A stretch of 7,131 nucleotides of DNA from NCBI GenBank assembly GCA_004552515.1, contig SFOF01000110.1, positions 1 through 7,131 of the forward strand, given 5' to 3'. The position numbers and the translations under genes were made by a program. Under the pieces are notes generated by a model. The model did not search any database, was not told the origin of the DNA, and was given only the letters and a program-made list of their open reading frames with translations. Shown piece by piece: positions 1 through 5,429 of this stretch (position 1 is the stretch's first letter; every line of letters begins with the position of its first letter). Source of the stretch: Clostridiales bacterium. GTDB lineage: Bacteria > Bacillota > Clostridia > Christensenellales > Aristaeellaceae.

Positions 1-1150
1 GCCCCAGCTCGATCCCATAGCCGCGCGCCTTATAGACGCGCGGCTTTAGGCCGTGCGGGAACTTTTCCTCATTGACCGCCCAGAAGCGCGGATCGGCGCT
101 GTAATAGCCTTCCCAGACGCCGCCCCTTTTGAGCGCCGAGTTGGTCGTATGGCCACGCTGCCAGCCGTCGTCGATCTGCACGATGTCCACGCCGAGATAG
201 GCCGCCCTGTCGATCTCCTTCATCATGAAGTCGTGACAGACCGCCGCGTCCCGGCTGCGGTCGCCCCAGGTGTTGGACATGACGCGCGCGCCGCCGTCCC
301 GCTTCCACGCCCTTTTGTAGTATGCGCGGTAGAGCCGGTCAAGCTCATCCCGCGTCCCCACGCCCACGGTCGAGCCGTAGCCGTAAAGCGCGCCCGCCTC
401 GCTCACGCCGTCCAGTCCGCTGCCCACCAGCAGCGCGCACTCGCCGCGCTGAATAAACAGATCCCGCGCCGTGCGATGGAGCGCGCTCATCGGATAGGGC
501 GCGTCCTTGACCAGCATCAGCGCGCGGTCATGGACATAATCATCCAGCACGAACGCGCTGCCCTCGTCCCACTCGCCGCCCCAGCCGCCGGCGTAAACCT
601 GCCGGGTATAGCTGCGTACGAGCGCGTCGTTTAAGTCGCTCTTGTCGAGCAGCCGCGTGACGTGCAGCTTGTAATGCCCGCGCGGCAGCGGGAACGCGTC
701 AATGCTGTCCGGCCACGCCGCCTTTTTTGCGGCCGCCGCGCCGTTTTCATCGCCGCCCCGGATCGCCTCCGCCGCGTCCGTGCGGTATACACCGATGTTC
801 TCCACACGCATTTCCATGGAGATAAACGGCGTGTCGGGGAAAATCGTAATCGTGCGCACGAGCGTCTCACCGTTTTTCCCGCGCCAGGTCAGATCGACCG
901 CCATGAAGCGCTCGGACAGGCCGCAGTGATCGTCCTCGCGCGCGGCGATTTCCGGCTCGGCGCTTTCAAAGGGCAGGTTCAGGCGGCGAACGCCTTCCTC
1001 GCGCGCCCAGACCGTCCCCGCGCGGTCGGACACGGAGAGCGGCGTCAGGCCATAGCGATCGACGAGGAACGCGCGCTCGATGCGCCCGTTGCCGACGGTC
1101 AGCTTTGCGTTTTCACAGCGGACATAGCAGTCCTTATACTGATAATTCAT
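1..1150 (-). CDS. GH36-like alpha-galactosidase family protein, 3' part outside window (partial)
   Basis: I translated this gene by hand; it is open to the left edge and gives 383 codons with no stop. The N-terminal ~270 residues look like the beta-rich supersandwich domain of clan GH-D enzymes. A TIM-barrel entry follows, with the strand motif MSNTWGD (residues 291-297) and QIDDGWQ (325-331), where the paired aspartates 327/328 match the substrate-binding Asp pair of GH36/GH27 enzymes. The nucleophile and acid/base aspartates would lie beyond the edge, so activity cannot be judged. It is expected to hydrolyse alpha-galactosides or related alpha-glycosides; the substrate is unknown. There is no signal peptide, so it is probably cytoplasmic. 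Two ATGs (1153 and 1150) are possible starts. I chose 1150 because GGTGAGG ends 7 bases before it, against 4 before 1153. Either start overlaps the GH31 stop codon, implying translational coupling. The family call is firm; the substrate is not. Confidence 0.85.
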   Translation of the reverse strand, partial: MNYQYKDCYVRCENAKLTVGNGRIERAFLVDRYGLTPLSVSDRAGTVWAREEGVRRLNLPFESAEPEIAAREDDHCGLSERFMAVDLTWRGKNGETLVRTITIFPDTPFISMEMRVENIGVYRTDAAEAIRGGDENGAAAAKKAAWPDSIDAFPLPRGHYKLHVTRLLDKSDLNDALVRSYTRQVYAGGWGGEWDEGSAFVLDDYVHDRALMLVKDAPYPMSALHRTARDLFIQRGECALLVGSGLDGVSEAGALYGYGSTVGVGTRDELDRLYRAYYKRAWKRDGGARVMSNTWGDRSRDAAVCHDFMMKEIDRAAYLGVDIVQIDDGWQRGHTTNSALKRGGVWEGYYSADPRFWAVNEEKFPHGLKPRVYKARGYGIELG

Positions 1151-3273
1151 CATTTTTCCTCACCGGCGATCTCGAACGCATCGCAATCGTCCTCCAGCGC
1201 GACGCGCACCGGCGTTTTCGCGCCGTGAACGCGGATTTTCCAGAGGCGCTTTGCCGCCTTGCCCTGATAGTCGCCGTCGCGCCGGCCGATGGTCAGCACG
1301 GTTTCGCCCGCCTGCTCGTCGCACACGATGCGCGTGTGGCAGGAGCGCTTCGTCTCGTAATCCAGGCTCAGGCCGTCGTCCTCGCGCAGGGTGTATTCCG
1401 TCCTTCCCTCGGGATAGACGGCCAGCTCGATCTCGGAATCGTCATACTGGAACACATAGTCGCGATCCTTCCACATCGGGATGATCGCGCCGCGTCTGAC
1501 GAACAGGCCGCCGCCGCGTCCCTCGGGCGCAGTGTAGCCGATCTCCTGACCGCCCTCGTAGATCTTGCCCGTCCAGAAGTCCTCCCAGCGGCCTTCGGGC
1601 AGATACACCCTGTCGCTGAACACAGTCACCATCAGCCAGTCGCCGAACATATACTGCGTCACGCAGTCCCACGTCTCCCTGCAATCCGGGAAGGCGATGG
1701 GCATCGGCCGGAGCATCGGCAGATCCTCCTCGTGCCCCTCGATGGCGCTGGAATAGATATAGGGCATCAGGCGATAGCGCAGCCGCGCATAGTAGGTGAA
1801 CACCGCCTCCAGCTCGTCGCCCGCCCACCACGGCTGGCTGAAGCCGTACCAGCTGTTGAGATGACCCCAGGGCAGCAGAAGGCCAAAATGGATGGCCTGC
1901 GCGTCGTGGACGTTCATGTCGCAGGAGGTGTTCTGCATACCGGAGAGCGCCATATTCATGATCCAGATCAGTGCGCCCTGCTTGCCGCCGTTGTCGCCGG
2001 TGGTGAAGGCGCTCCACTTCTGCATACCGGTGTACGCGCCGCAGTAATGGTGCATGGGGCGGCGACCGGTTTCATCGACGAAGCCCCGATACATCTGCTT
2101 GCCCAGCAGCACCTGATTGAGATTGTGCATCTGCTCGTCGCAGGAGCCGTTGGCATAATTCAGGCCGGGATGCACCTCGTAGACCATCTCGCACGGATCG
2201 AGCTTGAACGCGTCCACGCCGTCCTGCACGAACGCGCGCAGATGGTTGAACCACGCCTCGGGCGTGCAGGTATCCTCGCCCTTGACGATGCGCTCCTCCT
2301 CGGCGGTCAGGTCGTAGTCCACGCACAGCCACAGCTTGAGCTTGAAGCCGTAGCGCTTGAGCGCGGTGATGAACGATTCGGGATGCGGCTTGCTGCGATA
2401 ATGCGGCATATGGAAGCGCGTGATCTCCCACTGCTTGTCGGTGCCGTGATCGTAGAACTTGGTCATCCAGCCCGGCTCGAGCGAGATCATGTCGCACGGG
2501 ATGTGCTTGGCGCGGAACAGGCGCGCGTCGTTGGTCACCTCGTACTGATCGGCGAAAATCGGCGCGATGTAGGTCAGGCCGTACGCCCACTTGGGCAGGA
2601 GCATATTGTGGCCGGTCAGGCGGCTGTACAGCCTGAGCACGTCCTGCATACTCTCGCCGGCGAGTATAAACACGTCCGTCTCGCCGTCCTGCCCGCAGAC
2701 GCTCACAAGGTCGCTTCTCTCCGCGGCCACATCGACGAAATGCTTCCAGTCGTTGTTGATCAGCACGCCCCAGCCCTCGCTGCTCATGAAGAACGGGATG
2801 GGCGCTTCGTCGAACTGATAGTACACCCAGTTCTGATAGGTCGCGCCGCGCAGATTGAGGCCGGTGCGGTTGCCCTCGCCCAGGCCGTAAAAGCGCTCCG
2901 TCTCGTTCACGCCCAGCGAGAAGCCGAACGGCGTGTGCTCGGTGCGCTCGGGCGCTTCCATCGCGCTCTGGCGGTGCTCGCCGGGATCGCCGATGATAAC
3001 GCGCTGTCCCAGCTTCTTGTCGGCATAGCGCTCGAGCATGGCGTTCAGCCGGTCGTTCCACGCCTTGTCCTGCGCGTCCGTCCAGATGTTCATCGGCAGC
3101 ACGCGGCCAGAGGGCAGCGTCACGGCGTTCTCGGTGACGGTGAAACCCGCGTCCGCGCCCTCCTCCGGCTGGGCGTTCAGGATCTTGTAGCGCTCCAGCC
3201 AGGTTTCCTTAAAGTCCTCGCTGCGGCGAACGCGGATGATGCCCTTCGATATGGTTTCAATTCTCGTCTGCAT
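1150..3273 (-). CDS. GH31 family alpha-glycosidase (divergent active-site motifs)
   Basis: A complete 707-residue protein, a normal length for bacterial GH31. The N-terminal mutarotase-like beta domain (about 1-215) holds FYGLGEGN (128-135) and PFFMSSEGWGV (160-170), both typical of GH31. The catalytic barrel runs from about 225 to 545. FKLDPCE (356-362) supplies the likely nucleophile D359, and TTGDNGG (424-430) the likely acid/base D427. Their spacing of 68 is normal for retaining GH31 enzymes. C-terminal beta domains follow, with RRGAIIPMW at 593-601. The nucleophile motif is closer to the KxDxxE form of YicI- and YihQ-type enzymes than to the WxDMNE form of classical alpha-glucosidases. 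The loop before D427 reads GAYTGMQKW, not the usual R-S-x-x-x-G-S form. GH31 includes alpha-glucosidases, alpha-xylosidases, alpha-galactosidases and sulfoquinovosidases; the substrate here is undecided. No signal peptide, so probably cytoplasmic. It is the middle gene of the leftward operon. The start is supported by AAGGAG 8 bases upstream. Confidence 0.93.
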   Translation of the reverse strand: MQTRIETISKGIIRVRRSEDFKETWLERYKILNAQPEEGADAGFTVTENAVTLPSGRVLPMNIWTDAQDKAWNDRLNAMLERYADKKLGQRVIIGDPGEHRQSAMEAPERTEHTPFGFSLGVNETERFYGLGEGNRTGLNLRGATYQNWVYYQFDEAPIPFFMSSEGWGVLINNDWKHFVDVAAERSDLVSVCGQDGETDVFILAGESMQDVLRLYSRLTGHNMLLPKWAYGLTYIAPIFADQYEVTNDARLFRAKHIPCDMISLEPGWMTKFYDHGTDKQWEITRFHMPHYRSKPHPESFITALKRYGFKLKLWLCVDYDLTAEEERIVKGEDTCTPEAWFNHLRAFVQDGVDAFKLDPCEMVYEVHPGLNYANGSCDEQMHNLNQVLLGKQMYRGFVDETGRRPMHHYCGAYTGMQKWSAFTTGDNGGKQGALIWIMNMALSGMQNTSCDMNVHDAQAIHFGLLLPWGHLNSWYGFSQPWWAGDELEAVFTYYARLRYRLMPYIYSSAIEGHEEDLPMLRPMPIAFPDCRETWDCVTQYMFGDWLMVTVFSDRVYLPEGRWEDFWTGKIYEGGQEIGYTAPEGRGGGLFVRRGAIIPMWKDRDYVFQYDDSEIELAVYPEGRTEYTLREDDGLSLDYETKRSCHTRIVCDEQAGETVLTIGRRDGDYQGKAAKRLWKIRVHGAKTPVRVALEDDCDAFEIAGEEK
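1158..1164 (-). promoter_or_regulatory. Ribosome binding site inside the end of the GH31 gene
   Basis: GGTGAGG lies in the last codons of the GH31 gene and serves the downstream GH36-like gene. It is 4 bases before the ATG at 1153 and 7 before the ATG at 1150, so spacing favours the second. The junction ATGATG overlaps the GH31 TGA (1152-1150), the classic arrangement for translational coupling. Confidence 0.7.
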
Positions 3274-3281
3274 GACTTTTT

Positions 3282-3287
3282 CTCCTT
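3282..3287 (-). promoter_or_regulatory. Ribosome binding site of the GH31 gene
   Basis: AAGGAG stands 8 bases before the ATG at 3273, inside the 27-base gap after the upstream GH36 stop. The gap is too short for a promoter or a terminator, which supports co-transcription of the two genes. Confidence 0.8.
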
Positions 3288-3300
3288 AACTATGTGTCGT

Positions 3301-5181
3301 TCAGCGCTTTTTATATTCGATCAGCAGGCTGGATCTCGGCCTGTCCGCCCGAACGATCAGCGATTTAAGCGCGCATCCGTTCAGCGTCCTTCTTTCAATG
3401 TTCAGCCACTCGTCCGAAAGGATCACGTCGTAGTCCGCGTCCGCTTCGATCGCCTGCGTGCGCACCTCGAACGTCTCCTGCGGGCAGGTATCGCGCCGAA
3501 ACGCGCAGATCACGCCGCCGTCCTTCGCGCCGAGCTGCCACGCCGCCCAGCAGTCCTCATCGTTCGTGGGCGCTGTGAGCGGATAGAAATCATTCGTCCA
3601 GTACGGCTGCGTGCGCTTCAGCTCGTCCAGCACGCGAGCGGCGCTCCCAACGTCAAAATCGGGATTGAGCAGATCGAACGTGCAGGCAATGCCGCCCGAA
3701 TAGGCCGAGCGCATCGAATACGCGTCCATATCCCAGCTGGCGCAGGCGTGGAACGGAATATACTGCGTCAGCGCGAGGATGTGGTTCTGGCTCCATGTGT
3801 CGCCGCGATGTGTCTGGCTGACCGGCGAGCAGCCCGTATCGCTGCGCCACAGCGGCACGGCGCGGCGGCACGTCTCCAGATCGATGCGCCGCCCGCCGCT
3901 GGCGCAGTTGTCGATCAGCAGAGCCGGGAACGCCGCAAGCAGCGCATCCCACAGCGCGTAGTGCCCCGCGACATACTTCATCTCGGTCACGCCGCGCCGC
4001 CCCTCCTCATCGGCAGCCAGCCAGTACGGCAGCGGCTCGAAATTGAAATCCTGCCGGTAAATGTCAATGCCGTTATCGCGGATGAAGGCGATCAGCTTAT
4101 CCGTGAGCCACGAAAGCGCGCGCTCATCGGCGAGATTGAACAGATAATCGTCGCTGCCCGGCTTTGAGAGCAGCATATCGCGATGCTCCCTGAACACCTC
4201 CGTGTCCTTATGAACGCGCTCCGGCTCGAACCAGAGCATAAAGCGCAGCCCCTTCGAGCGCGCATAGTCGCTCACCGGCCTCAGGCCGTTCGGGAAGCCC
4301 TTCGCAAAGCTGTAGTTGCCCACGCCGTCGGGAAAGCCCACGTCAAACCAGCCCGCGTCCAGCCACTGCGTGTCCATATGGCAGGAAACGGCCGCGTCCG
4401 CGCCGCGCTTCTGCCCGTCCTCGGTCGCCCAGTCTTTGCGTCGGCGGCCGCCCTGATACCACGGCACCGTCTCGCTGTAATAGTAGAGATCAAACGGCTG
4501 ATAGGCCGTGGGCAGCGTCATGTCCGCGCCCAGGAACGTCCGCGGGCTGAAGTGCTCCAGCATGACGCGCCGAAAGCGCCGCCGCGTCTCCGCCGCATCC
4601 TCGCCCGGCACGCACAGCACGCGCGCTGTCCTCACGCGTTCGCCGCTTCTCAGATAAAAGTCTGCCTCCGCCAGACCGGCACGCACATGGCCGCGGCCGC
4701 TTTCGACGCCTATCTCCGCAATCCACTGGCCGCTCCAGCCCACGCCGAACGCCCACGAGCGCCCCGCGCACGACACGTCGAAGAACGGGAACGCCGTCGT
4801 GTTGGACGAGCGCCCGCCCAACGGCTGCATCGAGCGGCTCTCGCCCTCGGCCAGCTCGAAATCCAACGGCGCATAGCTCTCCGCGCCGCAGGTATCGCCC
4901 AGAAAGCCGTGAAACGCCAGTTTTTTCACGTCATCGAGCGTCAGATCGAGCGCGCGCACGCGGCGGATGCGGCCCGACGGCGCGTCGCCCCCATGCTCAA
5001 AGGCCAGCATGACGGCGAAGGCGCCGCCCTCATAGCCATCGACGGTCAGATGAACGCGCAGCCCGTCCGGCATGACCTGTTCATACTCATTGGGCGCGAC
5101 CGGCTGCATCTTCGCCGGAACCAGCGCGACCCGTTCACCGTTATACTCAAAGGATGCGATTGTCTCCGTCATAATGGTCAT
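3301..5181 (-). CDS. Non-canonical GH36 (clan GH-D) alpha-galactosidase-like enzyme
   Basis: A complete 626-residue protein, shorter than the ~730 of classical GH36 enzymes. Residues 1 to ~215 form a beta-rich N-terminal domain; the melibiase-type barrel spans about 228-560 and a small beta domain closes the protein. Barrel motifs in order are QWLDAGWF (272-279), LWFEPERV (316-323), IYRQDFN (374-380, likely nucleophile D378), DNCASGGRRID (424-434) and LWRSD (444-448, likely acid/base D448). The Asp-to-Asp spacing of 70 equals that of the classical GH36 enzyme in this window. YRQDFN and WRSD replace the usual KWDMN and WTSD, so it belongs to a separate GH36 branch. The reaction is probably retaining hydrolysis of a terminal alpha-galactoside or close analogue; the exact sugar is unknown. 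No signal peptide. It is first in the leftward operon, 27 bases before the GH31 gene. The start at 5181 is favoured over an in-frame ATG at 5172 by GGGGAGGA 7 bases upstream. Confidence 0.92.
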   Translation of the reverse strand: MTIMTETIASFEYNGERVALVPAKMQPVAPNEYEQVMPDGLRVHLTVDGYEGGAFAVMLAFEHGGDAPSGRIRRVRALDLTLDDVKKLAFHGFLGDTCGAESYAPLDFELAEGESRSMQPLGGRSSNTTAFPFFDVSCAGRSWAFGVGWSGQWIAEIGVESGRGHVRAGLAEADFYLRSGERVRTARVLCVPGEDAAETRRRFRRVMLEHFSPRTFLGADMTLPTAYQPFDLYYYSETVPWYQGGRRRKDWATEDGQKRGADAAVSCHMDTQWLDAGWFDVGFPDGVGNYSFAKGFPNGLRPVSDYARSKGLRFMLWFEPERVHKDTEVFREHRDMLLSKPGSDDYLFNLADERALSWLTDKLIAFIRDNGIDIYRQDFNFEPLPYWLAADEEGRRGVTEMKYVAGHYALWDALLAAFPALLIDNCASGGRRIDLETCRRAVPLWRSDTGCSPVSQTHRGDTWSQNHILALTQYIPFHACASWDMDAYSMRSAYSGGIACTFDLLNPDFDVGSAARVLDELKRTQPYWTNDFYPLTAPTNDEDCWAAWQLGAKDGGVICAFRRDTCPQETFEVRTQAIEADADYDVILSDEWLNIERRTLNGCALKSLIVRADRPRSSLLIEYKKR

Positions 5182-5188
5182 CGTGTCG

Positions 5189-5196
5189 TCCTCCCC
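5189..5196 (-). promoter_or_regulatory. Ribosome binding site of the first leftward gene
   Basis: GGGGAGGA ends 7 bases before the ATG at 5181. It decides the start in favour of this ATG over the in-frame one three codons later (5172). Confidence 0.8.
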
Positions 5197-5215
5197 ACAA
5201 ACAGCTTCAGAGTGC

Positions 5216-5241
5216 GATAGAGCCTTTCGATAGAGCCTTCC
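5216..5241. repeat. Tandem 13-bp direct repeat in the leftward leader
   Basis: Two adjacent units, gatagagcctttc (5216-5228) and gatagagccttcc (5229-5241), match at 12 of 13 positions. They lie between the operator-like palindrome and the ribosome binding site of the leftward operon, within the predicted leader RNA. The function is unknown; they may be a local duplication or a pair of protein-binding sites. Confidence 0.7.
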
Positions 5242-5255
5242 GAGTAACCCCGTCT

Positions 5256-5282
5256 ATTCCGCTTCCAAATCTTCAGCGGAAT
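5256..5282. repeat. 8-bp inverted repeat sharing an arm with the operator palindrome
   Basis: ATTCCGCT (5256-5263) and AGCGGAAT (5275-5282) are perfect reverse complements with an 11-base loop. The second arm is also the left arm of the 30-bp palindrome, so in the leftward leader RNA this hairpin and the palindrome hairpin exclude each other. It may equally be a half-site duplicate of the operator flank. Confidence 0.5.
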
Positions 5283-5303
5283 GTTTTCGAAAACATCCCG
5301 CTG
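5274..5303. promoter_or_regulatory. 30-bp inverted repeat, probable repressor operator
   Basis: The core ATGTTTTCGAAAACAT (5281-5296) is a perfect 16-bp palindrome with CG at its centre. It is extended on both sides by CAGCGG (5274-5279) and CCGCTG (5298-5303), which pair perfectly; only the A/C pair 5280/5297 breaks the symmetry. LacI-family operators are typically palindromes of about this core size with a central CG, so such a regulator is the best guess. The site begins two bases after the leftward -10 and covers the predicted start of transcription, where a bound repressor would block initiation. It is not followed by a T-run on either strand, so it is not a typical terminator. In the leftward transcript it could also fold into a long 5' hairpin. 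Confidence 0.65.
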
Positions 5304-5305
5304 TT

Positions 5306-5334
5306 ATTATACATGGCTCTTCACCAATGCGCAA
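5306..5334 (-). promoter_or_regulatory. Candidate sigma-A promoter of the leftward operon
   Basis: On the minus strand a perfect TATAAT (5311-5306) is preceded, at exactly 17 bases, by TTGCGC (5334-5329), a weak -35 match (3 of 6). Transcription would begin near 5299, leaving a leader of roughly 118 bases before the ATG at 5181. The perfect -10 and its position make this the best promoter candidate for the three-gene operon. The weak -35 leaves some doubt and could mean activator dependence. Confidence 0.6.
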
Positions 5335-5350
5335 TACAAAAAATCTGATC

Positions 5351-5381
5351 GCGCGCGTTTTTTGCTCTTTTCAAAGCGCGC
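5351..5381. repeat. Imperfect inverted repeat around the rightward -35
   Basis: GCGCGC-g-TTT (5351-5360) and AAAGCGCGC (5373-5381) can pair as nine base pairs with one bulged base. The repeat spans the -35 hexamer and part of the spacer of the candidate rightward promoter. It could be a regulator site for the alpha-galactosidase gene, but GCGCGC is self-complementary and common in this GC-rich sequence, so the support is modest. Confidence 0.3.
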
Positions 5382-5396
5382 AAATGATGGTAAAAT
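5368..5396 (+). promoter_or_regulatory. Candidate extended -10 promoter of the alpha-galactosidase
   Basis: TAAAAT (5391-5396, 5 of 6 matches to TATAAT) is preceded by TGG, giving the extended -10 form TGnTAAAAT. TTTTCA (5368-5373, 4 of 6 matches to TTGACA) lies 17 bases upstream. Transcription would start near 5403, leaving a short leader of about 27 bases that holds the ribosome binding site. Confidence 0.6.
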
Positions 5397-5416
5397 GAGA
5401 TTGAATAATCTGTCAT

Positions 5417-5421
5417 GGAGG
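5417..5421 (+). promoter_or_regulatory. Ribosome binding site of the rightward alpha-galactosidase
   Basis: GGAGG ends 8 bases before the ATG at 5430, ideal spacing, and fixes the start of the rightward gene. Confidence 0.82.
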
Positions 5422-5429
5422 ATTGATCT

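Noticed and set aside
53..1228. Two plus-strand open frames (53-634 and 662-1228)
   Set aside because: They mirror the partial GH36-like gene; the first ends exactly at a sense TTA codon. The minus-strand translation carries the QIDDGWQ motif and is the real gene.
3274..3300. An internal promoter or terminator between the GH36 and GH31 genes
   Set aside because: The 27-base gap holds only a ribosome binding site; there is no hairpin with a T-run.
1105..4167. Open reading frame of 1020 codons on the plus strand
   Set aside because: It mirrors, codon on codon, the GH31 gene and half of the GH36 gene on the minus strand, runs across both gene boundaries and shows no recognisable domain. It exists because the sense genes lack TTA, CTA and TCA codons.
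4183..5220. Open reading frame of 345 codons on the plus strand
   Set aside because: It is antisense to the 5' half of the 626-residue GH36 gene, rich in Arg, Ala and His, with no recognisable domain.
5282..5295. The palindrome core as a CcpA catabolite-repression (cre) site
   Set aside because: Against TGWNANCGNTNWCA it has the right ends and the central CG but mismatches at both the A and the T key positions, so a dedicated local regulator is more likely than CcpA.
5274..5303. The palindrome as an intrinsic terminator
   Set aside because: No run of T follows the hairpin on either strand, and it lies between divergent genes at the start of a transcript, not after a gene.
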